A stretch of 64,000 nt of DNA from NCBI GenBank assembly GCA_029844215.1, contig CM056724.1:86013093-86077092 (forward strand), given 5' to 3'. Under the pieces are notes generated by a model, which saw only the letters and a list, made by a program, of their open reading frames with translations, did no database searches and was not told the origin of the DNA. Source of the DNA: Przewalskia tangutica. Its lineage: Eukaryota > Streptophyta > Magnoliopsida > Solanales > Solanaceae. Positions 1 to 12,387 of this stretch are shown one piece after another. Within the stretch, counting starts at the first letter, position 1; the number at the start of each line of letters is the position of its first letter. The translations under genes and the position numbers were made by a program.

Positions 1-1107
1 TGTGTCGATTAAGTTTGGGGGGTGTCTTATATTTTTTGTTTTATTATTTTGAGTCTTTGTGTTGTTTATTTCTATGTTTTATATGCGTCTAATTATTTTT
101 GTTTTATGATCAAGCATGATGTAGTTACTTGAAACGCCTAGTGGAGTAAAGTGGAATAATGTAATGGAATTAGAAGCGACTATCTGAACACTTAGGTTAG
201 ATATGCCAAGAATTCATGAAATCAAACTATTTGGGGTATCTTGCTTGATTTATGCATTGTTAATGATTAAGCCTATGTGTCTGCTTGTTTGCTATTTGAG
301 GCGAAATAGTTAGGATATGCATGTTAGGGAGATGACTCAGGAATTTCTTTGTTAGCCCTTTCTTACCATTTTTTGCCTTTCCCTGACATTACAATTGTAT
401 CTCTAGTCAGCCCCTTTGAGCAAAAAATAAGATCTTTCTTTGACACCCTATAATTCCATATTTGTGTCATAAGTGAAAAATTGAGATGATTGGAATATAA
501 AGTGTTGAAAAAGAGACAAAAGAGATTGAACAATTTTGAAGAACCCCAGTGAAAAAATAATAGGCAAAAGCCTAAGTTTGGGGGTGCCTGCTATTCATCA
601 TACACCTCATTCTCTCAAAACAAAAGAAGAGAAAGATAGGTATGAGGTTAAAAAGAGAATCAAAAAGAAAAGGGAAGAATTGAAAAGCAAAAGAGCTTAT
701 GGTACGTAAGATTGAGCCTAAAAGCCTATTTTTACCTACCCCTGCCTAAGCCTATATTACAACCTTGAAAAGTCCTGAAGATCTCTAGTATGTGTATCCA
801 TAATTAGTGGAGAATAACAAGTGAACATGCCATAAATTTTGAAATTGACATGCATAGTTAGGTATTTTTACATCTATTGAGCATGATTGAATTGAATTTG
901 CGAAATATCTGACTTGAGTGTTTAGAATGCTAAATATTCATGCTATATGTTCCTGCATATTATCCTACTAACCTTCATGCTTTTCTAAGTGACAATTGTG
1001 CAGCAAATTGATCAGTGTTTTTGAATCATTTATTTTCTTTTCTTTCGTGTCTGTATTTCTATCTTTTTTATCTTTACTCGAGGGCGAGCAAAGGTTAAGT
1101 TTGGGGG
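1..1107 (+). mobile_element. 3' internal, non-coding end of a Ty3/gypsy element
   Basis: No long reading frame is present. The stretch ends in the purine-rich tract TAAGTTTGGGGGTG (about 1095-1108), which directly precedes an LTR start (TGTTTGATCGG). This is the classical polypurine-tract position, so the region is read as the untranslated part between pol and the 3' LTR of a plus-strand element that begins left of the window. Near-copies of the tract occur at about 10-23 and 572-584. The tract resembles that of the Tat/Athila side of plant Ty3/gypsy elements, but no protein domain is present to prove the lineage. Confidence 0.55.
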
Positions 1108-2432
1108 TGTTTGATCGGTGTATTTTATACACACTTTTTGAGTCATTTTTAGTTAGTATTTTACTCATTTCATTTATGTTTAGTATAGTATTAGGGTCGT
1201 TTTCCTTTCTTTTGTGTCACAGCGGTCAGAAATTGAGAAATAGCGAAAAGAAGATGAAATGAGCTTAATTGAGATGAAATTGCACACTTAAAGGGGCCAA
1301 TAAATGAAGTCTAAGAAGTCCCGAGAAATATAGAAAAGATCAGACGAAGCCCGGATGAAAACTGGACGACTAAGCGAAGAGCCGCCGAAAAAACGCCACC
1401 GGCGCCGACCACTGAAGTTGTCTGAAACTTTCTGATTTTCAGGCGGCGTGGCGCCCAATCTCAGGGCCACGACGCCAACATGAGATTTTTGACGTTTTGG
1501 GCCGAATTTGACAAGTTTTCAGAGTCCAAAAGGGATAACGTTTCCTACCTACAAAACCTATATAATCCCTAAAACCCTGTTCATGGATTCATTCATCATT
1601 GTAAATAGTCCACAACACAAGAGAAAGAGGCTAAGGCTTGGAGACTTTTTCTTGAGTATTTTTCTTTTTTTTTTCTTTTGCTTTGTTTAATTCAGTTCAT
1701 GTTGGTTTGTAATATAGTTCTTAACATGACAATGGCTATGAGCTAATTACTTATTTAGGGTTGTCCTTGTGATTCACTTGAAGCTTTTATCTATGAATTA
1801 ATACATTAGTTAATTTCTTCTTCCATTAGATTAAGATTTATTCAATAATTGTTTTGATTGCTTGATAATTAACTGATCACTAGTTATCATCACTTATATG
1901 AGTTCTAATCGAAATCTGAAAGGGGAGATTGTGAATATGCTATAGTTGAATAAAAATAGGTTTAAATCGTGGACGAAAGTACCCCGATACTTGTGTAGCT
2001 TAATAGGTTATTGCTCTTAATCCTCCTTTGTAGTCAATCTTGTCATCGAAAGATAGAAGGGTTCTCCATTGGGGTTGAGTGTTTATATTACCTTAACATG
2101 AGTATAAAACGGCTTAGTTAACCTGCTATCTTAACGTAGAAGAAGAAGTCAGTCTAATTGTATTAAGGATTGAATAGAGTGGATAGTTGATGATCTTGGA
2201 AGCCCTAATTCTCCGTCATAACTGATTTAAATCAAAGTCTTTTTATAATTAGTTATTTCCTGCATTATTAGTCTAAAATTCTAAACCAATTAATGTTAAC
2301 CAAATAGAAACTAAAGCATAGATAATCGGTACTTGAAAATCAGTCCCTGAGGACGATATTCGGTCTTACCCAGACTATATTACTTGTACGATACGTGCAT
2401 TTGCGTTAAGCGTGTGTATAAATCGCACATCA
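1108..2432 (+). mobile_element. 3' LTR of the Ty3/gypsy element starting left of the window
   Basis: It begins with TG right after the polypurine tract and ends in a CA-type end near GTATAAATCGCACATCA, the usual end of this plant LTR type. The end could be 2429 or 2432. Inside it are a GC-rich box (about 1385-1480, with GGCGCC-type words) and a T-rich stretch at 1660-1690. No second LTR or primer-binding site follows, so only the 3' copy is in the window and its TSD cannot be checked. Short reading frames inside it look accidental. Confidence 0.6.
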
Positions 2433-2624
2433 TGGATCTCGAGTCGTTAGAACTTAAGTCGACTAACCATTCTTTAAAAGGCGCACGAAATGACGGGCGT
2501 AATACAGAACATATTGATATGCTTTCCTCCTTTACCAAAAATATTCCTTATCCTTCCATAAGCATCACAACTTCTTCCATCTTCCATTACTCTGTCACGA
2601 CACACCCAATGTAAGGGTTACATT

Positions 2625-3165
2625 AAGGGAAATGCGTAAATATACCCTTCAACTTATCGATATAAAGTAGATATAATCTCGTTAAAAAAGTGGTGCATAT
2701 ATACTCCTGTTGTTACATAAATAGTGCAAATATATCCTTTTGTTGACAAAATATTTAAAAAAATCACTTAACTTATTTTTAATTTTAAAAAATGTGACGT
2801 GGCTTTAAAAAAAAGTCTATCTATTTTTAGTAGACTTATTTATTTTAAGACACGTGGTAATTTTTTTGGTGAGTTGAGTGTGGTTCGTTTAAAAAAATGG
2901 ATGAACTTATTTTTTTAAAGCTACAAAGATATTTTTTAAATGAACTAGACTCAACCCATCAGAATATTATTTTTTACCAGGCGGCTTAAAAAATAAGTCT
3001 ACTAATAGAAATAGGTAGCCTTATTTTTTAAAGCCTCGTGATATTTTTAATTAATTAAAAAATAAGCTCTAAAATATTTTTTTGAATTATTTGTTAGCGA
3101 AAAGAATATATTTACACTATCTATATAATGCTAAAGATATATTTACCCTATTTATATAAGTGAAA
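2625..3165. mobile_element. Fold-back MITE-like element (non-autonomous)
   Basis: This AT-rich stretch of about 540 bp reads as an imperfect inverted repeat. The left arm has GTAAATATACCC and ATAAATAGTGCAAATATATCC; the right arm carries their reverse-complement counterparts near 3100-3160. A second, inner pair holds AAAAGTCTATCTATTTTTAG (about 2810) against CTACTAATAGAAATAGGTAG (about 3000). No transposase frame is present. The superfamily is not assigned because a clear TSD is not visible. Confidence 0.5.
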
Positions 3166-3199
3166 TAATTATATATGTAACTACTCCATATAACAAAGG

Positions 3200-3438
3200 T
3201 GAGGGATTTCTCTTGTTGGGGTGATAAGAAAAAGTGAACACGCTGAGGCCAGATTACTGGTAAAAGGTTCTTGTCGGGTCGCAGGTTCGAATCTCCTCGA
3301 CAGATATCGTCCTCCGGGGCATATTCCAGTGGTAAAACCTGGGCGCTATAAGGCGCGCGAACATATTCCAGTTGTACGCTCCCAGACACTGGCCACTGAA
3401 GCACATCCCGCGATTTATCTGATAATGGGGTGCTAAGG
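3200..3438 (+). repeat. Possible tRNA-derived SINE fragment
   Basis: GGTTCGAATCTCC near 3283 fits a pol III B box, and an A-box-like CTGGTAAAAGG lies about 40 bp upstream. The piece is cut by the solo LTR at 3439 and resumes at 6632 (GATCGATCCC), fading by about 6735. It does not fold as a complete tRNA. It could also be unrelated unique DNA with a chance B box. Confidence 0.3.
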
Positions 3439-6400
3439 TGTCACGACCCGAACCCGGGCCCGTGACTGGTGCCTTACCCCGGGCACCCTAGTGATACAAC
3501 ATCAGAGAAAATCAGCGGAAATAAAAACAAGAACATGAATTAAGAGAAAAGATAAATAAACAGGCCAACCAAAATAGTTGCCTTCATCATATATACATAA
3601 ATACCCGAACAGTTATCCTTTTTACAAACCCCGCCACAACAAAGCATGCACTTAAGATTTTACACAGCTATGGCGGACAGGCTCCGCCATACCCCGAATG
3701 TATAAGCATCTACACTGTGGTAACATACCAAAAGATAAGCCTCCAAGGAACGGAGCTTCCCAATACGCTGAAAGGTGATCCTAAAGCGGGGATCGACACT
3801 GATGTACCTTTTACTGCGGCATGAGCGCACCCCAAGGAGGTCGATAACAGTACCAAGTATGTGAAATCAGAAATATCTGTAAATGAAATCATAATAGTCT
3901 ATATAAAGCAGAGACATGTATGATAACCAAACTACGATTCACAACATAGAAGCGATGTCAAGTTGGACTCACGCCTCAAAGTCATCCTCACGCCGTGGAA
4001 CTTCTTCCTCACCGCAGCGATCTAGGTACAAATCATGTGATACGTATAACGGTCTCGCCCATCTTATGGACCCAATATAGAAACGTGTGGAATACATTCT
4101 GATGAACCAGAGTCATGAAATACATTCCGGATGAACCTGAGTCAAGTGATATACATTCGGATGAACCGAGTCGAGTGAAATACATTCCGGATGAACCGTA
4201 ATCAAGTGAAATACATTCGGATGACCCGTAATCAAGTGAAATACATTCGGATGACCCGTAATCAAGTGAAATACATTCGGATGACCCAGAGTCGAGTAGA
4301 ACACGATTTGCACAACAAGGCTATCACACGTAACATGGTCAAGTTTCATAACAACAAGCATAAGCAAGTTACACACGACTCAAGGTACTTTCATTTTATG
4401 ACAAAGTCCGTATTTTAACCTTAAAGTACTACGTCCGTTAAATTCCTTTTAAGATCCATTTCTTTTACAAAGGTCACCCGATACCCGTAGTATAAAATTG
4501 GAGTGACTAACATTGTTAAGTAAATCAAAATGCTTTCCTTTGTAAAATCAAGTAACAACCTTATTTTCCAAACGTTCAAGTTTGCCTAATTTCGAATGCT
4601 CAAGTTTCTCATTTTAGAAAAAGGTTTCGTAGTTCATAGTTTTAGTCCTTTAAAACATAATTCTCCTTTAAACGTTTTGAGAAACATATGTCTTATATGT
4701 GAGTAGGTTATTCTTGTTTATAATCAATCTTATTAAGCAAACGATCTAGGAAATGTAATATCATTTTGTCTCATCTTAGCTTCATGCAGATGGAGGTTTC
4801 TCGGTTTTAATAATACTTCATTAGTCAATACATTTTCCTTTTATTAACGCCGCAGATGGTTTGTCGATACACATTCTGATTTCCGAAATCAGTAAAACAT
4901 TCTTAAGCCGTTATACCTAACTTCCCATAAAGCTAGTATAACTCTTAAGCTTTCAAAACCCAAGTACTACTCATTCTTTCAAAACGATTCATAAATCTTT
5001 TTGAAATACTTCAAGTTCTTTATTAACACATATCAAGCCAGTTATTATTCAAATCGATTACCTTTTAGAAACCACAAAGTATTTGCTTATCCACATAAAG
5101 TCGTTATAACCGACTTCCCATAAAGCCGTTATAACACTTTATGTTTTAAACCAATCAAATACATTTAGCACATGTACGCTCACCGCACTACATAGTTCAC
5201 ACATATCATGCTAGAAGAGATAGGAAGAGGTTCACATACCTCGCGACGATTATCGACAATAAGCAAAAAGCTCCAAGTACTACAACCTTTAGCTTCTTTC
5301 CACTCCTCGAGTAATACACTACTCTTAGTACTTTCACCTATAAAGGCCACAAACGTCTATTAACTCTTAAACACAAGTTTCCATCTTTCTACGTAAAATT
5401 CTGCAAGATTTCCCGCAACAACAGTAAATCTCCTCCTCTATCGAGGCCGCTACCAAGCCAACTGGGGTTAACACGCCTAACCGGATGTGTACAATTCTAC
5501 TACACAAGAATGTTACACAAGTCTCATCTGAATACACCCTATGTAATTACTGATTCGCTTCTTCTTTAAATTCAGCTTAAGTCGCAAAGACATCGTAAGT
5601 ATTATTCAGCTTAAGTCAAAAGACATTGCCGCACAATTATAATGTTCAGTTCTATATATAGGATACTTCAACTATATATTCCTACAATATGTAATTTCCA
5701 ATTACAATAGAAGGTCAAGAGTGTTTACCTCGATAAGCCCAAATTTATCCGAGTTTATATGTCGATCCTGAGCAAGGTTTAGCTCCTACTCCGCGCTGAC
5801 CCGCTCCAACCAACCCTTAGAAGTTCTAACCAACTTCTACTTATAACTTCAACTACGGGTGAAGATTTACTTAGGGTTTCATTTTTGTGATGAGGAAGTA
5901 TAATAGTATTTTCTGGCTTTTGTATGTGTAACCTTGGGAATACTACAAGGTATTTGGGCCAAGGTATTTGGGCATTATAACAATACTTGGAGAGTATTTC
6001 TATACCACAAAAGGGGGGTATTTATACGAGATAACTAGGCTAGGGGGGGTACCCCACGGCACAACACCACCAAGGGGCGGGAGGTGGCTCTCGGCCAAGG
6101 GCTCTCAAAGGGAGGGGGTGGACGAAAGCTCGCGAGAGGGAGTATTTTGAGACTTAGTTAGATTGCTCAAGTTTTTGATGAAGAAAGTCTTCAACTAGAG
6201 GGTATTTATAGGTCAAGTGAAGGCCAACCAATGGCCAAGATCCATCCAAGTGTTAGGCAAGTGTAAGGTCAAGATTAAGCCATGTGCAACCTTATCCATC
6301 TACCCAAAATATCCTACCAACTCCTTGACCAAAAATAATGCACAAAAAACGTGCCAATCCTTGCCCATTTCGTCCGTCCAACATGCCACTTGAGGGTGAC

Positions 6401-6626
6401 AAGTGTCACCCTCTCGTTGGTCCAAAATGTTACGTCTCTCGGAAAAATCCGCAAAAAATTAAAAATGACATAGCCGGAATTTTCCCTACGAAAGCTGTGG
6501 AAACGTTTCGTCAGAAAACGACTCTAATCGGGTGTTGTGTACAAATTTCGAAACTAGCCAACTTTAAGGCTCAAATTATAATACGTACGCGCTCACGTAC
6601 ATACTCTGGAAATACGGGGTATAACA
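3439..6626 (-). mobile_element. Solo LTR, Tekay/Del-like Ty3/gypsy (TSD TAAGG)
   Basis: The plus strand starts TGTCACGACCCGAACCC and ends CGGGGTATAACA, so the LTR lies in minus orientation (TGTTATACCCCG...GTCGTGACA). It is flanked by perfect 5-bp duplications TAAGG at 3434-3438 and 6627-6631, with no internal domain between, which makes it a solo LTR left by LTR-LTR recombination. Its length of about 3.2 kb is usual for Tekay-type LTRs. Its sequence is close to the LTRs of the elements at 22421-32001 and 33041-41933, so it belongs to the same family. Confidence 0.93.
4082..4300. repeat. 30-bp tandem repeat array inside the solo LTR
   Basis: About seven copies of a 27-31-bp unit run in tandem, with the core GAAATACATTCGGATGA and a link AACCGAGTCAAGT or CCCGTAATCAAGT. 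The last three units are nearly identical. Frames on both strands become repetitive peptides for this reason and are not genes. Confidence 0.8.
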
Positions 6627-6996
6627 TAAGGGATCGATCCCATTATCCCAAGGAGCCTAGTACCAGTACTTGTGCAGATACTAGCAATATGAAGGCACAA
6701 GTCGTCTCGAGACCTGGTTATCAAAAAAAAAAGTGAAACGTTTACATAGGATAATAACAAGACACTGATGTATTGCTTAAGGACCAAGGTTGAAAGTTTT
6801 AAAAAATAATAAAAATTAAGTGGAAACCGTAAATTATTGAAGTTGTAACCAGAATATGAGTTGGCGGTAGGTAGGAAAGTACCAAGCAATTGTATCTCCG
6901 GCGGGGCTCCGATTGGATCCAATTCAAATTACTCCAAAATTTCTTAATTACACTAATACTGCAGCATTAGTCGACTCGCCGGAGAAAAGACACGCA

Positions 6997-7223
6997 ATGC
7001 AGAAGTGCTTTTCAGTTGGTGGCGTCGGCGCCAATACCGATGATCGATATGTTGAGCAACACCAAACTTCTTCTTCTTCAACTCCTTCTTTGCTTGCTGA
7101 TTGGAATTCGTACGCATAGGCACAATCATCGGAAGAGAGCGCCAACAATGCGTTCATCGGTAGCTTCGATCTCGAATCCGCCGTTCGTTCGGCTAACAAC
7201 ACCGTTTCCGACACTTTTAACGT
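6997..7223 (+). pseudogene. First exon of an SFT2-like vesicle transport gene, with an in-frame stop
   Basis: The frame starts MQKCFSVGG and runs to LLADWNSYA. It meets TAG at 7117-7119, then continues in the same frame as AQSSEESANN...FDLESAVRSANNTVSDTFN up to a consensus donor GTAAGT at 7224. The frame is also open upstream to an ATG at 6913. Layout and wording (MQK start, ADWNSYA, then DLESAVRSAN...TFN) recall the cytosolic N-terminus of plant SFT2/Got1-like Golgi transport proteins; this is recalled, not searched. The membrane-spanning exons that should follow are not seen downstream, where LINE and LTR insertions begin within 200 bp. The stop plus the missing body argue for a dead fragment. 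If the stop is a sequence error, it would be the first exon of a gene split by transposons. Confidence 0.42.
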
Positions 7224-7418
7224 GTAAGTTCCCCTCTTATAGTGCAATTTGCCATTTGAATGAAATGATTAGGTAATACTAATCCAATTAGTGCTATTGA
7301 GTTGAGGAAAAAAGTTGATAATGGATATCTGTAGTTCAATCGTTCTGTATTATCTTAATTCTCGTTGAAAATTGTTCGAAAAAATAATTAAAAGTTGTAG
7401 GAAATCAAAATCGGTTAG

Positions 7419-7913
7419 GACTTACTGAGGACATGACTATAGGGGTTGTGGAGGCACAAATTAGGGTAGTAGGTAGTCGAACGTAATCCTACTTACGCTT
7501 GCAAAATGATAGTTGTAGTGTCATTACTGTAGGTCTGATTAGCCTATCACACTTATGGGCGCAGTATTGTTTTATAGTCTCTTGAAGTTTGATTTCTGAT
7601 GCTATGTGTTCTTTAGTGTACTTTGTTTATCTTATTTAGTTGCGTTAGCTATTGCTTCCTTTTGTTAGAATGCGCTGCAATGATGTATTTGATTTTGTTA
7701 CCAGCATATTTATACTGCTTTAATTTCTATAATTTCTTGTATGAGTTTGACTGTTTCTCTTGCTTTGCTTTGTTTGTGATTATGCCTTGTATTAAGCCGA
7801 GGGTCTCCCGAAAACAACCGCTCTGCCTACCAAGATAGAGTTAAGATCTGCATACACTCTACCCTTCACAGACCCAATGTTGTGGGATTTCACTGGGTAT
7901 GTTGTTGTTGTAG
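7419..7913 (+). mobile_element. 5'-truncated RTE-type LINE, 3' end only
   Basis: The sequence from CTTACTGAGGACATGAC to the (TTG)n end at about 7900-7912 is the forward version of the 3' end of the minus-strand LINE at 8227-8720. The shared parts are the end of the ORF, the 3' UTR and the tail GGGTATGTTGTTGTTG. Only about 500 bp remain, as expected when target-primed reverse transcription stops early. A long TSD was not recognised. Confidence 0.75.
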
Positions 7914-9376
7914 TGACAATAACAAAAACAATAAGGAGATAAAGAATTTACGTGGTTATGTTAATGTGACTTAGTGCACTGACGTAGAGGAGCAATTCCA
8001 TTATATCAGCAATTATACAAAAGGTAGTACAACATTAGAGATAAACTCCATTTTATCTCAAATACCATCGGTTAAGATGATTACTTTGAAAGATACATTG
8101 TTCAAAGGTGGAATTTCTTCTAGGATGTTTCTCAATAGTGTTTGGCATGTTAGACTGGAAAAGTTAGAAGAATGTGCTTGTGAAACTACAAAATTGTACT
8201 TGTTGCTTGCTTTCCCCAAAAGGATCTACTACAACAACAACAACATATCCAATGAAATCTCACAACGTGGGGTCTGAGGAGGGTAGAGTGTACGCAGACC
8301 TTACCTCTACCTATGTAGGTAGAGCGGTTGTTTCTGAAAGACCCTCGACTCAAGACATAACATAAACACAAGCAAAATAAGAGAATAGACAGATCCGTGC
8401 AAGAAATTTAAAGTAATATGACAATGATGGTAACAAAAGCAGATAAGTCATGATAAAACATTCTGAAAAAAGAAACAATAACTAACGCAGGTAGATAAGA
8501 TAAACAAAGTACACGAAAAAACACACAACAGTAAGAATTAAATGACGGGGACTATAAAACAATACTGTGCCTACTAGTACGATAGGCTAAGCAGATCTAC
8601 AATAATACCACTACATTATGTAAGCGTAAGTAGGACTACACTCAAATACCTACTACCCTTACACCCTAATACGTATCCCCACAATCTCCTATCTAAGGTC
8701 ATGTCCTCAGTAAGCCACACCTGCATCATATCCCGTCTAATAACCTCTCCCCAATACTTCTTCGTCCTACCTCTACCCCCTGAACCCGTCCATAGCTAAT
8801 CTCTCACATTTCCCCAATGGGGCATTTGTGTCTCTCCTCTGCACATGCCCGAATCATCTCAACCTCGCTTCTCACATCTTATCCTCCACCGAGGTCACTC
8901 CCATTCTGTCCCGGATATCATCATTTCTAATTATATCCCTCCTTGTATGCCCACACATCCATCTCAGCATCCTCATCTCCATAACTTTTATCTTTTGAAT
9001 GTGCGAAGTCTTGACTGACCAACAATCTGCCCCATACATCATAGTCGGTCAAACCACCACCCTATAGAACTTGCCTTTAAGTTGTGGTGAAAACTTTTTG
9101 TCACACAAAACTCCATATGCGAGTCTCCATTTCATCCACCATGCCCCAATACGATGTGTGACATCGTCATCAATCTCTCCATTCCTCTGGATAATAGACT
9201 CTAGGTACTTGAAGCTTCGTTTCTTTGGAATGACCTGAGTATCAAACCTCACCTTCACGCATGTCTCTTGGTCGCTCTCATTGCTGAACTTGCACTTCAA
9301 ATATTCTGTCTTGAGTAGCTCAACCTGAATCCTATAGATTCCAGAGTCGGTCTTCAAACCTCCAGCTTAGCGTTCA

Positions 9377-12300
9377 TGTTACACCCCGGAATTTCAGGAT
9401 ATGTTTATAAGAACGAAGGTAAGAACCCAAAAATGTTAAGAGTTGAGACTTGTAAAAATTTATCGGAATTATGAAATTGTCGGAAAACGTAATATTGTGA
9501 CGAATGGGAGGGCGACACGTGTCACCCCCTTATGTTGTCTTGGACGAAATTTAGCATGGACAAAAGGGTCATTTGACCATTGTTAGGAAGACAAGTCTTG
9601 CAAGTTGAAGAGCTTGACAATGTTGACTTAGTCAATGGGACCACAAGTCTTGATTTTTAAAAGAGCTTCATCCAAACCACCCATTTGTTCTAATATTGAC
9701 CCTCCATCTTGTTATATATGTCTACTAGTTGCAAGACAAGCTCATACACTTAGAAAATTTTCAAGAAAATTTGAAGAAACACTTAGTGTGCTCTCGGCAA
9801 TGCTAGGGTTCCAAGAGAAGATTTTTCAATTTTTGTCCAATAATCCCCATATTTTAAACCAAGGTTCCTAAGGGTATAGTAAGTGTATCTCAATAGAAAG
9901 ATCCCGGAAAAATGGTGTTTTCGTATTAGTCGCAATGCGAAAACCTAAGGAGTTATTCAACTTTGAAGTTGGAACTTGAAGAGGAGTTCTTCATAAGCTT
10001 CTAAGGGTTGCTTGGAGTGGATTGGAATGTCAAAAAGAGGCGCTAAAGTTGCTAAGGATCGACTTGTAATCTTGGATCATATTTGGGCTAATGAGGTATA
10101 ATCTTCGTCTTACTTTTGTAATTGAAGATTTCATGTTATTATAAGTTAGAAATGATCATGTGATATGAGTTACGAAGATTGATAAGTGTTATGGAAATTT
10201 GGAAGCTCAAATCCGAAAATGACATGTTAAGCCATTTGAAATTGAAATACAATTTGGTCGATAGTTAGAATTGTCGCATGTTTACCTACTTGAGGATTGT
10301 AGTAGTTATAGTCAATTGTGGCTAGATAACATGTTATATTAAACCACTTGGATTGAAAAGAGATAGGAAACGAATTTGTATTGTTGTCCCTATTTTTGCC
10401 GAATGGACATTATATGTTGGACTAGTTTGATATTATTGTGGGGCGGAATTTTACACGTCTTGATTAAGCGTGTAATCCCCTATTGTTAACTACTTTGTTG
10501 AGCCTTAAATGTGGCGTGTTTGGTTATTGAATTCGGCCTTGAAAAAGGTGGCAAAGTATGTAGAAACAAAGGAAGTGATGTCCGATTTTCCGTAGAATTT
10601 AGTGACTTTGCACTTGGTATATTCTACGTTTGAAGTAAGGAGTTAATAGACGTACTATGGTCATTATAGGTTGACATACTACGTGCGGCGTATTGGACTT
10701 AGCAAGTGGATTAAACCGAAGAGGTATGTAGAACTTTCTTATCTCTTGAGCATGAATAAGTTGTAAATGTATAAGATGCGGTGAGCGTCTGCAAGATTTT
10801 GACAATCTAGTCCATTGATATCCTTGGCTTATTTTAAGAATGTCCAAGTTGGTTGAGTTAGGAAATTAACTCACTTGTTTAAATATTAAGGATATCTTGG
10901 TTTTCAAAAGTTAAGAGACTTTAAGTATGTTGAAAGTATTTTTTTGATACTTGTTTTGTTGGAGAGTTTAAGCCTCTTGGTTTTAAAGAAGAATGTAAGT
11001 TTCTAAGGTATAAAGTTAGTATAACAGCTTTATGGGAAGTTGGTTATAATAGCTTTATAGAAGGTTAAAAAGAGTGATTACTCTAAGTAATTTAAGTATG
11101 ATAAATGACTTGAAATAATGAAGGGCAAATTGATTTAAAGGCATCAATTGCTTAAAGTTTTAAAAGAAAGAAGTCACTAGATTTAGAAGCCTATAATTGT
11201 ATTTCTAAAAGGTATTGTGACTTGTCTTGAAAATTAGTTATGACTAGATACTATGGTTATTAGTATCTTGGAAGTTTTATATGAAAAGGAGTCATTTTAA
11301 AAGAGTGGAAGTATGTAGTATTTTGGGTTAAATTCCCGGATTTTTATAAAAGACATGTTAGTGCCTTAAGTAAACTAAAATGAGAGTGTATATGAACAAG
11401 ACTAATAAGAAGTTAGGGGATTTCTTAACTTGCTTATATATGGTATGATAAGCCGGTAGTGCTTATGTTATGTATGATAAGCCGGTAGTGCTTATGTTAT
11501 GTGTGATAGCCGGTTTGTGCTAGTAGTATGTTATTCATTACGGGGTCATTCCCCGGGTTTGTGGCATTTGCATATTCCGTGGATTTGCTACCCACGATGC
11601 GAGGAATACCTCATGCGAGTCCGTAAGTGCTTATGCGGGTGAAATAGTCCCATGCGGGCGGGTACAGCCTATGCGAGGAATACCTCATGCGAGTCCGTAA
11701 GGGCTTATGCGGGTGAAATAGTCCCATACAAGGAATACCTCATGCGGGTCCACACGACCTATGCGGGTGAAATAGTCTCAGGAGTAGGATTGCTTAATGA
11801 TACTGCGGGCGGGTGGTCCTGCTTTGATCGTGAGATTCCTATTTTTATGTTGTAAGTATACTCTTGATTACTCTCATTGTTAGTAAGGCACGATTATCGT
11901 TATTAATTGAGTTATCATACACTGTCTCGGTTTTATTATAGACTTATGATTTCATTACTGTATTTTCGTTTCACATATTTGGTACATGTTATCGACCTCG
12001 CCCGAAGTGCGTTCACGCCGCAGTGAAGTCTGAGTTCTTGATCCTCACTCTTAGGATCACTGCTCAAATTGGGAATCTCCATTACTCCGGAGGCCTATCC
12101 CTGGTATGGTTGGTTGTTGTATATTCAGGGGTATGACGGGGCCCTGTCCCATCACAGTTGTTATTCTTAGAGGTCTGTAGTCACATTTGTGGATTGGGTT
12201 GTAAAGAAAAAAAAATGTACTGTTTTATTATGTATAGTTTACGGAAGGTGGCCTTATCGGCTAGCCTGTTGTTATTTTATGTTAAGCATTTTATCAGTGG

Positions 12301-12387
12301 TGTATGTTCCGCTGCTATTCTCTGATGTATACCGAAAGGGGTGCCCAGGTAGGGCACCAGTCGCGGGCCCGGGGTCGGGTCGTGACA
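9377..12387 (+). mobile_element. Solo LTR inside the LINE (TSD GTTCA)
   Basis: It runs TGTTACACCCCGGAATTTC... to ...GGGTCGGGTCGTGACA and is flanked by GTTCA at 9372-9376 and 12388-12392. Removing it and one TSD copy rejoins the LINE reading frame (GVN/AKLEV). It is about 3.0 kb, Tekay-like by its ends, and of a different subfamily from the LTR at 3439. It contains no coding domain. Confidence 0.94.
11443..11790. repeat. Two short tandem arrays inside the solo LTR
   Basis: TATGATAAGCCGGTAGTGC is repeated with a 29-bp period (about 11450-11520). It is followed after 80 bp by about three copies of a roughly 55-bp unit containing GAGGAATACCTCATGCG and GCTTATGCGGGTGAAATAG (about 11598-11780). The arrays lie in the U5-proximal half, as in the other LTRs of the window. 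Confidence 0.65.

Noticed and set aside
3221..3436. tRNA gene around GGTTCGAATCTCC
   Set aside because: No acceptor or anticodon stem can be paired around the T-arm-like word. A decayed SINE or chance is more likely.
4191..4418. 75-codon frame with repeating RNQVKYIRMT
   Set aside because: It is an in-frame reading of the 30-bp array in a solo LTR.
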